64,000 nucleotides of DNA from NCBI RefSeq assembly GCF_019175385.1, contig NC_083344.1, positions 59,830,782 to 59,894,781 on the forward strand, in the 5' to 3' direction. Positions 25,220-37,232 of the stretch are shown in pieces (within the stretch, counting starts at the first letter, position 1; each line of letters starts with the position of its first letter). The translations under genes and the position numbers were made by a program. Origin of the DNA: Lycium barbarum. Lineage: Eukaryota; Streptophyta; Magnoliopsida; Solanales; Solanaceae. The notes under the pieces are model-generated. The model ran no database searches. It saw only the letters and a program-made list of their open reading frames with translations, and was not told where the DNA came from.

Positions 25220-28200
25220 TGTTATGTCCCGTATTTTCGTATAACGGGAAATCAAGAAAGAAAGAAGACTTGTGTGCGTTGAGGAAATATTTTGATTTTG
25301 GTGAATATGAACATGTTGGTTATGGAGTCATAAATGTTAAGACCTCGGGGAAGGCCGAGGGTAAATTTGGAATTTCGGAAATTTGTTTCGGAAATTACAA
25401 AACGGGACTTTTAATGAATCGGGCCAAGAAAATTGAATACAAGAATTTAGGCCCAATGAATAAGGTGGCCGGCCAAGGAGGCAAGCCCAAGCCCACTTTT
25501 AATGAGTCATGTGCTATGCACATGACTCCTACTTGGATATATATTATACACACTTGAGGGATTTCAAGATAAACACAAAAAAATTTCAAGAACACCCACA
25601 AAAGAGGGCATTCGGCCGAAACAGAAAGAGAAAGAAAAAAAAATTTCGTGGCTTGTTTCTAATCCCGTCACTTAGCCTCTTTGGAATAATTGGTGAGTTC
25701 GAGGTGCTCTTCGTTGTGATACAAGCAGTTCGGAGAAAGAGCGACGTTTGCGGCAAGTCGGAAACTCAAGAAAAAGGTAAGATTTTTATGTTTTAATGTT
25801 ATGAAATGGATATGTAGGTGTTGGTGATTGAATTAGTGTGAAGATTGTGGGATGGGGTTGTGTTTGTGCATGGTGTGTGTGTGTAAAAAGTGTGGGTTTG
25901 GCCGTGAGTTTTGTGTGGTGCAAGCCATAAGAATTTTATCTTGTTTAGTGTGAATAATGTGTTGTTGCGGTCTTTATGTTGTTAAGGATTGATTAAGGAA
26001 TTGAGTTGGTGTTAGAAAATAATTTCGGACGTTATCGGAAAGCGTATACATTTGGTATATTTGTGTATATCATAGTATATTTATGACACTAAAGACCTTA
26101 AATAAGATTTATGGTTGATGATAATGAGTTTGGAATGAAACGACGTAAGTTAGAACGTTCGTCGTAACTTTTGGTGTTTTGAATAAAAATTGGAAAGTAG
26201 TGAACCTTGGGGATGATTGTATATGGTTTGGAACTTGTTTGCTATGTAATGGAATAATCTTGAATGAATGAATACAATAATGTGGGTATGAGTTGAAATT
26301 GTGAAGTTTGGAAATAGGATTATCAACTTATGAAATAAGGTGCAATTATGAAGTTAGTGTGTTTGATTGTGATTCGTATTGTGTAATGATGTTTGGGCTG
26401 TTGATGTTGTTATATTTTGAGCCGAGCTAAGTCTCGGGGGCGTTAGATTTATAGGGGAAGTGCTGCCGAAATTTCGGTAGCCAAATATAGCCCAAAGACT
26501 AAAATGTTAATTCTCATGAATAGTAACTGGTAAAAGTGACCATTTGCAGTTTCTGGACGAAACGGGAATTGCGATTTGAGGAGCGTAAGGCGCCAACCAG
26601 GTATGTAAAGCCTACTTCTCATTCTTTTGGCATGTCCTAGACCCACTAGGTAAATTTCGGAATCACGGGAATAACTCTGCTCTCGGAAATCGAGGTTCAA
26701 GTTCGAGCACTATTCATTCAGCGCGATTGAAACCTTTTGGTCCCATTTGGGTAAAAGAACGCTCGTACCTCCATAACTTGTGCTGTTGAGTCCGAAACTC
26801 TTCGAAACTTTTGTAAATGACTCTATGGAGCCAAAAATCTGCGATTTGTATCCGCCGCCTCAATTTGACCCGAGGTGGGCCCGCAAGCCCCGAGGCTCCC
26901 CTTATTCGGTTTGTTTGATTCGTTTGTGTCCGTTATGATCCGCAACCGTCTGTTTATGACCCAAAGATGTGTTTGAAACTTCCTATGCCATCAATGTACG
27001 TTCTGTACTTTGAATGATGTGAGATTTTCGGAAAATGACTTATAAACAGTTCTTCTTACGAATTTGACAGTTTGGAACTTCGTAACCTTTATATGCCTAC
27101 TTTTATCAATTCGATTCCTACTCCGAGCCTTCTGGCGTCAGTATCTACCTATATGTAAACGATATGTTGAGTCCGACAAATTATTTTGATATGCATATGG
27201 TTTCTGCACTACTCTGTTCGTGTTGTCTGTTGTGACTTCGTTCGTCGGTACCCGGGCCGACTTTGTGATCGTGCACGCTATAATATATTCGGGAGTTATG
27301 ATGTGTTACGGTTTCCGAGGCCTCGCCATAGGGCCGGTTACCGTTTATGGAGTTATGATGTGATATGGCATTTGATATGTTCTGATGATATGATGTGTGT
27401 GTGATATGATGTATCTGGAGACTGTACGGAGATTTGAAAACTTCTGGAGTTATGATGTGTTGTGGCACCAGCGTCGGGGGGTGACCACGTTCCTATACCC
27501 TATGCATGATTTGATTTGCATTTGTACGTTCGCCTCCCGCACAGGTTTGCTTTGTTTACGATGTTGGTGTGTTTGTTCTTTCTGACTCCAGCTGTGTTTG
27601 TAATTTATGTACCTTCTGCTTTACATACTCAGTACGTCTCCAGTACTGACCCCCGTTTCTTCGGGGGCTGTGTTTCATGCCCGCAGGTACCGAAGCTCGT
27701 TTGGATGGTCCTCCAGTTTAGGCTACTCTTTCGGCTGTGTTGAAGAGCTCCCCTTGATCCGGAGCCTACTTTCGGTACATATCTTTTGGTTGTGTCTGTA
27801 CTCTGTATATTTGGATGAGTGGGTACGGCGGGGCCCTGTCCCGTCCTAAGTTTGTATGTTCTGTTTTGTCTAGAGGCCTGTAGTCAGATGTGTGGGTCGT
27901 GGGTCCGGTGTGTTTGCATGTGAGTCTGTTTTACGATCTTAAGCGGCCCGTACGCTACTATGGCCAAGTCGGCCTCTGAGTTTATATGTATGTGTATGCA
28001 TTTGGGGGCGATGTGCATTCCGCCACCCTTCTGATGTGTGTGTGTGAAATTTGGCGATGTACATTCCGCCTCCTTTCTGATTTGTGATTTGTCTGATCAG
28101 TACGGGCGACTGCTTAGGATAAGTGTTTGGTAGATGTCTGATTCCGATGTTGAGTTCGAATAACGTACGTTGAGTTTGGACGAGTCTGATTGCGATGGTC

Positions 28201-28268
28201 TGGGTGTGAGTTCGTTTGGGGTGTCCCAGCAGGACACCAGTCGCGGCCCACGGGGCTGGGTCGTGACA
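25220..28268 (+). repeat. E7 3' LTR
   Basis: 3049 bp, almost identical to 19154-22203. Differences I noted include 25370 (g for a), 25982 (t for a) and a missing t near 28127. Confidence 0.93.
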
Positions 28269-28273
28269 GTGTC

Positions 28274-29053
28274 CACCTAGTGTTGACACTTGTGCTTTGA
28301 ATGATAGTGCATTATCGAATGAAGGTGCTCAAACACTAGTTGATCCTTTAGATGACAAAATTGATTCTTCTTGCAAGATCGATTTGTGTCCACCTAGTGT
28401 TGACACTTGTGAATTTATTGGTAGTACAATGTCATGTGGTCATCATGTTAGTAATTCTTGCAAGTTTGACATACTACCAACTAGTTGATTAACTTGCTTG
28501 TAATGATAATTCACTACTTGAGGATCCTTGTGATGTGTTTAATGTACCTCTAGTTAGTGATAATGTTGATATAGTTGGTCAATTGAAAGAATGTGACATC
28601 TCACCTTTGTTTGTTTCATGTCAAAATGGGTCTCTTGATCATACTTTAGTGTCATGTGATAAGACTCCAATTTGTAGTGGTGATGTATGTCATGTAGATA
28701 GTCATGTCAGCGAAAATCCATTGAAAGATGACATTGGTTCTTTTGAGAGTGAAATGACATGCTTTGACTCCTCATTGTTCATGGATTACTCTCTTGTAAA
28801 GGATAATGTCTTATTTGAGGATGACATGACTATTGAGAGTGATGAACCTAGTGGGGTGTTTGGTAATGTTGAACGTTTAGTTTCCTTTGGAGACTATAAT
28901 GTGATATGTAACCCACTATGGGTTGAAAACACTCTTTCCCATGATGGAGATCTTCCTTTGAGGAATTGTGATCCATTTGTGGGGAAGGAAACTGTTACAA
29001 AGGAAGGTAATTCTTGTCTAGAAATTGCAAATTCTTCCTTTCATGTTAAATGA
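28274..29053 (+). pseudogene. E6 Ser/Cys-rich acidic ORF, continued
   Basis: Up to 28488 the frame continues that of 18595-19153, with another copy of LVDPLDDKIDSSCKIDLCPP. A stop and a frameshift at about 28486-28534 separate it from the frame 28535-29053. That frame has many Cys/Asp residues and the block VSFGDYNVICNPLW shared with E3. No catalytic motif is visible. It sits in the position of pol and shares family-wide conservation with E3. Confidence 0.6.
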
Positions 29054-29267
29054 GAGTGTTCTTGTTTGGACGTTATGCTACATGTCAAATAGAACCAATG
29101 TCGAGTTGCATACTTCGTATTTTGAATCCATTGGTTTTATTACTCTATCCTTATGTCATGAATCTTGGAGGAATCAACTTCTTGATACCTCATCTGTGCA
29201 AATGTTAGTCATGATTGTCATAGATGTGTGGTTGTACCACAAGTTTGTTCATCCTTGGCATGAATAG
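29025..29267 (+). pseudogene. E6 terminal ORF segment, WLYHK block
   Basis: An 80-codon frame overlapping the previous one in another register. It matches E3 at 5156-5599 (RTNVELH ... DVWLYHK). It ends before the 3' LTR, unlike in E3. Confidence 0.5.
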
Positions 29268-29510
29268 GTGATTATTGCGTTGTGTGTAACCCTCAATCCT
29301 TGAGGAGTATGTTTTTGTTTGTCTCCCTTATGGTTTTGCAAGCTCCATCGAGCTTCATGAAGATGGAGTCTTTGAAGATCATGGGAGTTCCACATAGTAT
29401 GGCCTTCAAGATATGGGAGATAGCTTGGATGGAAGGCTTCAAGAACATCACATTCAAGATATGGAAGATAGCTCAGGAGACTATGCATGCAAAAGGGGCT
29501 AGTACTTAAA

Positions 29511-29954
29511 TGCAAGCCTTTTCAAGTTTCACTTCCATGGAAGACATCCATACAAGGCCCTTACTTCATTAAGGGTATAATTGTAACAGAGCTAGTTGTC
29601 TTCCTTATTTTTCTTAGTATAAATAGTAGACTAAACATTTCAATAGGGGGCTTTTGATGAATGAATGAATATTTTGAGTGTTTTAGGGTTATCTCGAGAG
29701 AGAGAAACTTGTGAGAGGTCTTTGGTAGGCTCTTGTTGAATCTTGTATTGTTGAGAGGTTGGTTGCTTGGGAATTCAATTCCCTTGAGGTAAACTTAAGA
29801 ATTTGGTGTTTCTTTTAATGATAATTTAGAGGTTTTAGTTTTATATAACTTCGGTTGCTAAATTGAATCTTAAGTTTTGTCAAATTATCTATCTTTTCTT
29901 TTCCTTTTGTTTATCTTCTTAATTTCTCGTTTCAGCGTATCCGTTCTTGTATCA
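29511..29954 (+). repeat. E6 3' LTR
   Basis: About 444 bp, TGCAAGCC to TTGTATCA. The last 230 bp match the E2 LTR at 1831-2060 in reverse orientation. The left boundary is less certain than the right. Confidence 0.65.
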
Positions 29955-30746
29955 ACAAGAGATGAGTTAAATGTTGTTGAATTGATAGTAACGGTAACTA
30001 TAAGATCGACATTGATATGGCAAAGAGAAATGCTAGAGTAAATTAGGGAGACGGGTAGTGCTAAAGCATTACATAGAAGAGAAAGGGGAACTCCAATAAA
30101 GTGTGATATTGAAGTACTGATTTGATGGATAAGCACAAGTAAAATACGATAGGTCTATTAGCAAAATAAAGTAACAGAATGACTGAGATAGGGGTACAAA
30201 ATACGAAGGGTTATAACGAATGTGTATACATTGGTAAGACAACTTATGTGGTAAGTGTAATAGGGCTTATCAGAAAGAGTAATAGGTTAAGTATGCTTAC
30301 TTCACGAGGTTTATTCTATTTTATAAGCAGGGTTGCGAATGAGATCAAGAAGTGACACTCAATAGAATTGATTATGATCAGGATATAATGAGAACATAGC
30401 AAGAACTGTAATACAAAATAAGTAAAGTATAGCGAGGAAATGACTAAACATGTGCCATGCTCTATATGAATAAAGAGTGAATGCAATGTGAAACCAATAA
30501 GCGAGCCATGGGGCAGTAGATAAGAAAGCTTATAAGACCTTGTTAGGGGAAAGTCCAGCATAGAGGTTTCGTAATGATAGTGTTACATCCCGTGTTTTCA
30601 TGCGTTGGAAAGTGTGCGAGTTATCCCCAATCTTATAGGTGGTTAGAGTGATTACGCATGTATCACAAGGATTAGAAGTTAAACAAATCAAAGAAAATAA
30701 GTTTCGTCAAGGTTCGAAATTTATTTTAATGAAATACGGTCCGAGC
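29955..30746 (+). mobile_element. E8: internal tail and LTR start of a long-LTR element
   Basis: 29955-30580 is purine-rich, ORF-free sequence like the internal tails of E4 and E13. At 30581 an LTR begins (TGTTACATCCCGTG) and runs 166 bp before E9 starts at 30747. No polypurine hairpin is visible before 30581, so the tail is decayed. Confidence 0.55.
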
Positions 30747-32403
30747 TATAACATCCATATTTTTGGACCAGGAAATTGAACCGTCCAACGTGAGTAATTT
30801 TACCGAGGCCGTAGGAGTTGGTCATATTCAAGCATAACAATCATGAACTCGGTGTATACGAGAAATGGAAGTCCCGAAATGATTTAAGACAAATAAATGT
30901 GACGGCGATGATTGAAAATAATATTTTTATGTGTGGCAAGTGAGACTATGGACTAATGCTATATCTCATGATTATGATAATAATTAAATGAAGTGTGTTA
31001 AAAGTGGTCCATGTTTAACTAGATTGACATCAAGAAATTAATTATGCGGGTAAATTATTAATTGTTGGATTGTAAGTGGAGTACTTATGATTTGTTGGTG
31101 ATAAAATTGGTATTTCCAAAGATGGATATTTAAAGAGATATCATTTTCATAATAGTGATATAATGAATGATATGGATAAAGATCAATGTAGTCCATGGGC
31201 TATTTACGTGTATTACTTATGACCAGACATGAAGAGGTTTAAATTAATCCAAAGTGGATAACTAAGTAATGTGGGAAGGTTAAACGTGTCTCTATCACGT
31301 GTCATTTAGATCACAATATTAAGCAATTTGTTTACTTTGGGAGAAACTTCAATTTGAAGGAACCAAAACGTCCAGCAACATTATTACATGGAAATTTTTA
31401 TATGTAGTTCGTTCATATTCAAGTCCAAAAGAGATGTTGCTGAAATTTCCCCCTTCTCTATCGTTTGTATGTCATGGAGTACCAACAAGTAGTTGAAGGT
31501 TTCATTTTAATAAATTTCCCTCCAGTTTAGTGAATTCTAGATCAAACATAGTGGTGTTTCTCCGTCAATTTCATAGCTATATCATTGGTTTCTCCCGAAT
31601 CCTACCAATCTGGAAATTACTTCGTGGTGAAGTCAAATGAAGATAAGCTTGACTTGTGAAGTAGGTTGGTCTTGCCATCTTGGTTGAAAGGTCGACTTAA
31701 AGGTATATTTAAATTCATCCAAGTCATAGTTAAATTATGAGATGAGAACTACGGAATTACTAGCGGGGAATCGTATAATTTGTTGTTGTTATCATGTGGA
31801 CTATCTTGGACCATGTTATTATTGAGTTATTAATGGAATTATCTTGCAAATGGATAGTAGTTGATCTTGTTGCTATGTTAATATTGTATGCTATCTGTTT
31901 ACGAAGGAAGATGGGGCATAAGTATCGTATACGAAGCATATATCGAACTGTTTTGGTGTATACTCATGTATCTTGATGGATTGAATTTAGAAAGGAGTAA
32001 ATTGAAGTCCCTTATTATTGTTGTTGGTTGTTAATTGTGTGGTAGTTAAGAGAAAGTAAAGGAGGTGCCGCCCGTTTAATTTTAGAATCAAATTATCATT
32101 TGAGATACATGATATGCTAGCATCATCTAAGTTCATATACACATTCCCTTGTTATAGGATAGGCGTGTTACAAAGAGTTTGTTGTTGGTTCATATTGGCG
32201 ACTTGAGGTATGTTAAGGCTATTCCCTTTTCTTCTTTTAGCATGTTCCATATGGTACAAACAGACGACGAACGTATAAACTCCAAAGAAGCTTCAATTCT
32301 TAAATACTAGAATGGCTAATGTTCTTGATTTCCAAAAGCTATTTCATTATGTCCTGATACGTGTCTACTATTCCTGAAGTCCTATTTTGATATTATAATC
32401 CAT
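30747..32403 (+). mobile_element. E9: 5' 1.66 kb of a long LTR
   Basis: Starts TATAACATCC (a decayed TGTAACATCC) and matches E5 for the first 240 bp. Around 32190-32390 it matches E10 near 53100-53300 (ggctaatgttcttgatt ... gatacgtgtctac), so E9 and E10 are related LTRs. It is cut at 32403 by E10, and the remainder is outside the window. No gene. Confidence 0.65.
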
Positions 32404-32930
32404 TGTCACACCCCGTAGTTTCTATACATTGAGATTCGTTAGGTATTAGCTATTCAATTGCAGATATCAGAGTTATTGTCGGGAAGATGCAAGATCATAG
32501 GTGCTCGTGTTACGATTATAAGAGTCCGAGTCTGCGTAACAGGTTATAGGGGGATTGAAAAAATCAGTGAACTAAGGACATTAAGCTTCCGAGGCTTTGA
32601 AGGAAAGTTGGGCAAGGTTTGGTACGAAGATTTTAGTCTAACTGGAGGAAAGAATATGTTTTAGTATATTAAGAGTTTTGAAGTGAAACAAAAGTCTAAA
32701 GTGAAGTTCGGAAAGTCTAGTTTCCAATGCAACAAACTGCTCCTCAATAGGACATCGGGGTAAGGAGATATGGACGTTACAAGTCAGGCCGGCAGGCCAC
32801 CAAAATGGTCTGCGCGAACGCGCCAGGGAGTGGCGCGAACGCGCAGAAGGCCAAGGGCCACCACGAGGCGCGAACGCGCTGAACAATTTTGAGGCCCGGG
32901 TTCGGGAAGAAGGTTATATTACAACGATGT

Positions 32931-32991
<61 letters not shown>

Positions 32992-33325
32992 CATTTGGAG
33001 ACCATATGGTGTGAATTGGTTTATATGTCACTTGACGAAAAGCCTCGTTGTTGTACGCTAAGTGGGGCCCACATACCGGAGTTTTATAAAGGACATATGA
33101 AGAGATATATGAGTAATACATGGGAAGCTGAGCAAGTCCTAAGGACCCTTAAGCCAAAAATGGGCATAAGCCCTCCAAAAGGACGATTTAAGGAAACGTT
33201 TTCGGATGATCTGACTTGGAGGGGCCAAAACGATATTATAATTTTGGAATTTGGAAGAACACCAAGAATGAAAGTTGTAGATAATTGAATTAGCTTTCCA
33301 ACCTTAGGTCGTGGGCCCTCACAGG
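32404..33325 (+). repeat. E10 5' LTR, segment 1
   Basis: Begins TGTCACACCCCG inside E9. It contains three copies of GCGCGAACGCGC (32812-32879) and an (AT)n run (32939-32989). The block ttagctttccaaccttaggtc (about 33290-33310) corresponds to E12 41538-41558. E11 interrupts it after 33325. Confidence 0.8.
32812..32879. repeat. GCGCGAACGCGC repeats
   Basis: Three copies of the inverted repeat GCGCG-AA-CGCGC at 32812-32823, 32833-32844 and 32868-32879. A fourth is at 40705-40716, about 45 bp upstream of the TATA box of the same LTR. Confidence 0.8.
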
Positions 33326-33954
33326 TGATACAATATTAAGAACGAAAACAACAAGAAAATGCAAGAATATAAAGAGATAGATAATTTTACACAACCTAAA
33401 CTCAATTTAGCAACCAAAGTTATAGAAACACTAAGACCTCTAAATTTAAGAACAAGAAGCAACCAAATTCTTAGGATGACCAAGAGGGATTAGAATCCCT
33501 AATAACCTATCCTCTCAACAAAACACCCAATCCAAGGCTGAACAAACCCTCAACTCTCAAGAGTTACAATATCCAAACATCAAGTAATAATAATCAAAAT
33601 AGTCTAACTCTTCCATGAAGAAGAAGAGAACTATTTATACTATGCTAGAAATAAAAGATAGTAAAAATGACACCCTTAATGAGACAAGGGCCTTGTTTGG
33701 CTATTCTTCTTTCTTCAAAATCTTGAAATCTCTTTTGCAAGAATAGCCAACTCTTCATCTTTTAGCCATTGTGGTAACTTCCCATTTCCTCTTCTTCTCC
33801 CCAAGCAATATTCATCAACAAATGGACTTGGGATCCAAGGTGCTCATCAAAAGTATACTCAAGAGCCTCCCGCTTTATGAATAGGCTTTGCAAGTGTTGT
33901 AGTTACCGGGCTTGGCTCCTTGTAAATGGCCTTGAGGCAAGTGGGCTTGCATCA
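33326..33954 (-). repeat. E11 3' LTR
   Basis: 629 bp, TGATGCAAGCCC to TTGTATCA on the minus strand. The pol frame continues from upstream into it and ends at TAA 33903-33905. Confidence 0.9.
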
Positions 33955-34055
33955 TTCTCCCCATCTTGAAGAGAATTTGTCCTCAAATTTGATGGCTCAT
34001 CACTTTCCATTACCATGGGAGATAGGTCACAAATGTTGAAGGTGTTGTGAACTTG

Positions 34056-34247
34056 TTATTCCGGAGGGAGATAAATTTTGTAAGCATTATCATTAAGCTT
34101 CTCAAGGACTTCAAAGGTACCATCCCCACGCGGCATCAACTTTGTCTTCCTCTTGTTTGGGAATCTTTCTTTTCGGAAGTGCACCCACACCCAATCTCCC
34201 GGTTCAAGGACCACCCTTTTTCTCCCTTGGTTTGCCCTTTTCGCCAC
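34056..34247 (-). pseudogene. E11 integrase C-terminal segment
   Basis: Contains DWVWVHFRKERFPNKRKTKL and FEVLEKLNDNAYKIYLPPE, the SH3-like integrase C-terminal region of plant Ty3 elements. TAA at 34056-34058 interrupts it. Beyond the stop the frame stays open for about 50 codons across the polypurine tract into the LTR. I see no classical chromodomain. Confidence 0.75.
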
Positions 34248-34364
34248 CTTTTAATTCTTCTTTTCAAGTTGGAGCCTTGCCTTTTCATGGATCTTCTTCA
34301 TAGCTTCGGATCTCTTGTTACCATCTAAACTCAATACCACATCTTGAGACAAAGACGTTAGATC

Positions 34365-35009
34365 CTAGGGGGTAAGGGGGTTAAAACCATACAACACCTC
34401 AAATGGTGACATGCCAATAGTGCTATGAATAACTCTATTATATGCAAATTCTACTAAAGGCAATTGGTCTTCCCAAGAGGCTAGCTTCCCTTTTACCATG
34501 GCCCGAAGCATAGAACCTAAAGTCCAATTGACAACTTCGGTTTGGCCATCGGTTTGTGGGTGGCAAGAGGTGGAAAATAACAACTTCGTTCCAAGCCTAC
34601 CCCATAATTCTTTCCAAAAGTGGCTAAGGAACTTGGAATCACTATCGCTCACAATTGTCTTAGGAATGCCATGCAATTTAACCACATTTTCAACAAAAAA
34701 TGAAGCAATATGGGGAGCATCATCAACCTTATGGCAAGCAATGAAATGGGCCATTTTTGAAAAATGATCAACAACAACAAAGATGCTATCTTTCCCCCTT
34801 TTTGTCCTAGGCAATCCCATCACAAAGTCCATGGATATGTCAAACCAAGGTTGATGAGGGATGGGGCCGAGTGTACAATCCATGGGGTTGAAGCCTAGAT
34901 TTAGATTTTCGGCATTCAAGGCATTGGCCACAAATTCGGGCCACATCCCGCCGCATGTGGGGCCAATAGAATTGCTCCTCAAGAATCCCCATTGTCTTGT
35001 CAATCCCAA
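34365..35009 (-). pseudogene. E11 integrase catalytic core
   Basis: Shows [13 protein letters not shown] (first Asp of the D,D-35-E triad), [16 protein letters not shown] (second Asp) and [20 protein letters not shown]. The usual Glu region is retained. It reaches a TAG at 34365-34367 directly after GFNPLTP. The upstream zinc-binding part is in another frame (34840-35076). Confidence 0.8.
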
Positions 35010-35076
35010 AGTGTCCCATCAATCCCCCATTGTGTGCCTCCCTCACAAATAACTCCCTCCAAGAGCTCATGGGCAC
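34840..35076 (-). pseudogene. E11 integrase zinc-binding domain
   Basis: Carries the H-H-C-C pattern: [12 protein letters not shown] and then [12 protein letters not shown]. The homologous frame continues out of phase in 34365-35009, with a shift near 34880-34930. Confidence 0.75.
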
Positions 35077-35082
35077 ACATAG

Positions 35083-35517
35083 TCACTTGTTCTTGAACAA
35101 GAAACCATCAAACATAGAATAGGGAGTAGAAGATCTGTCCCTAAGCCACCTTTCCCTTTCCCATTCTTCGCATTCTAGAAAGATTTGTGCAAAGATGGGG
35201 TCCTCGGGATACAATGTCTTCAAGCTCTCAAAACCCATCAATTTGGAAGACAAAGTATTGATCACAGCATGTTTCCTTGATAAGGCATCCGCCACTATGT
35301 TATCCTTTCCCTTTTTGGATTGGATTACATAAGGGAAGGATTCAAGGAATTCAACCCATTTGCCATGCCTTTTGTTCAACTTATCTTGGGCCTTAAGATG
35401 CTTTAAGGACTCATTGTCGGTCCGAATTACAAACTCTTTAGGCCACAAGTAGTGTTGCCAATTTCCCAAAGCACGAATTAAGGCATACAACTCAAGATCA
35501 TAGGTAGTATAATTCAA
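35083..35517 (-). pseudogene. E11 RNase H segment
   Basis: Begins [20 protein letters not shown] and includes [13 protein letters not shown] and [12 protein letters not shown], typical of Ty3 RNase H and its connection to integrase. It is one frame off from the RT frame at 35514. A run of T at 35531-35538 is the likely slippage site. Confidence 0.8.
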
Positions 35518-36407
35518 AGTGGCTCCCTTGATTTTTTTTCACTAAAATAGGGTATGGGATTTTGGTCTTGCATTAAAACGGCTCCAATACCCACTTTGCT
35601 TGCATCACATTCAATCTTAAATATTTTGTCAAAGTCGGGTAATTGCAACAATGGTGCGGAGCTAAGCATTTGTTTCAAAGTTTCAAAGGCATTAGCTTGC
35701 TCCATACCCCAAGAAAAAGGTTTGTCCTTTCGAATTACCTCGGTCAAAGGAGCGGCTATGGTACTAAATCCCTTAACAAAACGCCTATAGAAACTAGCCA
35801 AGCCATGAAATCTCCTTACATCTCCAATGGATTTTGGAGTGGGCCAATTTCTTGTGGCTTCTATTTTGGATTCATCAACTTCAACCCCCCTTGAGCTCAC
35901 AACAAATCCCAAGAAAACAACTTCATCCACACAAAATGAACATTTATCAACATTGCCATAAAGTTGTTCTTGTCTAAGCACTTCAAACACACATTTCAAA
36001 TGAATAACATGCTCATCCATGGTTTTGCTATACACCAAAATATCATCAAAGTAAACAACCACGAATTTACCAATAAAAGGTTTCATCACATGATTCATCA
36101 ACATGAAAGTCCTAGGAGCGTTAGTGAGGCCAAAAGGCATCACCAACCATTCATATAGACCAAACTTGGTCTTGAATGCGGTTTTCCACTCATCTCCGGG
36201 ATTCATCCGGATTTGATGATACCCGCTCCTAAGATCTATCTTAGAGAATATGCATGAACCATTCAACTCATCAAGCATGTCATCAAGACAAGGTATGGGA
36301 TGGCGATACTTTACTGTTATCTTGTTGATGGCACGACAATCAACACACATGCGCCATGATCTATCTTTCTTTGGCACCAAAATCACGGGCACGACACATG
36401 GGCTCAT
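35514..36407 (-). pseudogene. E11 reverse transcriptase
   Basis: 297 codons with [44 protein letters not shown] and the catalytic YFDDILVYS. It continues to the RNase H start ([16 protein letters not shown]). It is in frame with 36414-37064 but separated by TGA at 36414-36416, where an Arg codon is usual. The active site is intact; the protein is not, because of flanking lesions. Confidence 0.85.
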
Positions 36408-36413
36408 ACTTCC

Positions 36414-37064
36414 TCACACAACTCCCTTGTCAAGGAGTTCATCTACTTGCCTTTGAAGCTCCTTAGTGTCATCCGGGTTGTCTCTATAAGTCGGTTTGTT
36501 TGGAAATTGAGACCCCGGGACAAAATCAATTTGGTGTTCAATTCCCCTCAAGGGTGGTAACCCTTTTGGGAGTTCCGTTGGGAACACATCATCAAATTCC
36601 TGCAAAAGAGAAGAAATAGAACATGTAAAAGAAGGGGTAAGTTCATTAGCGTGCAATGCATAGTCCCTATGCATGAGGAGAATCACTGGTTTACGCTCCC
36701 CCAATTCCTCCCTAATTTCCCCACAATTCGCCAAAAGTGACTCCTTAGTTTTTCCTCTAAGCTCTCCTTTATTTCCACTCACCTCTTGAGAACTACTCTC
36801 CTCTACTCCCTCTTCCCCCACATTCTTATTTTGTAATGATGCACTATGACCCTTCTCCTTCAACTCCCTCATTTTGTTATAGATCTCACCCACTTGGGAG
36901 GGGGTCATAGGATTTAAGACATGTTTGACACCATGGTGGACAAGGGTGTATTGGTTAGTTCTCTCATTATGGTTGACAGACCTATCATGAAGTTCATTCT
37001 CATGATTGCCCTCATCTTCCCCTACCTCATATTCTTCCTCATCCTCACTATAAGTGTCTCTCAA
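36414..37064 (-). pseudogene. E11 protease-RT connecting region
   Basis: Acidic start (RDTYSEDEEEYEVGEDEG), then a linker. FDDVFPTELPKGLPPLRGIEHQIDF is the conserved block just before RT. No D-S/T-G protease site is visible, so the protease seems to be deleted. Just upstream, at about 37090-37130, the knuckle reads CFKCHGFGHRASEY, where the last Cys has become Tyr. Confidence 0.7.
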
Positions 37065-37232
37065 AATAAACGCTCTACGATTAGGGTACTCGCTTGCTCT
37101 ATGACCGAAGCCATGACATTTAAAGCATTGAATAGGAGTTTTCGTACCTCCTTCTTTTGGAGCAAATTTCGGAGGTTGTTTGTCAACTTGCTTCTCAACT
37201 TGAGAATTCTTCCCAAATGGTTTCTTGGCTTC

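Larger units (their letters stand above)
19154..28268 (+). mobile_element. E7: young non-autonomous long-LTR retrotransposon
   Basis: A 9.1-kb element with near-identical LTRs (19154-22203 and 25220-28268; I count about 15 differences, roughly 0.5%) and a perfect duplication GTGTC. The internal region is 3.0 kb: primer site, stem-loop, an acidic ORF of 193 codons, a 5S rRNA-derived segment, a degenerate 41-bp repeat array, the pre-polypurine hairpin and the polypurine tract. It has no gag, protease, RT or integrase, so it must use proteins from a partner. E12-type elements, which share its leader and LTR signals, are the obvious candidates. Confidence 0.92.
28274..29954 (+). mobile_element. 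E6 (right part)
   Basis: Continuation of E6 after E7. The frame resumes at 28274 and runs through Ser/Cys-rich repeats and the WLYHK block. After 29267 comes about 240 bp of non-coding sequence, then the 3' LTR (29511-29954). The sequence after 29954 is E8. Confidence 0.8.
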
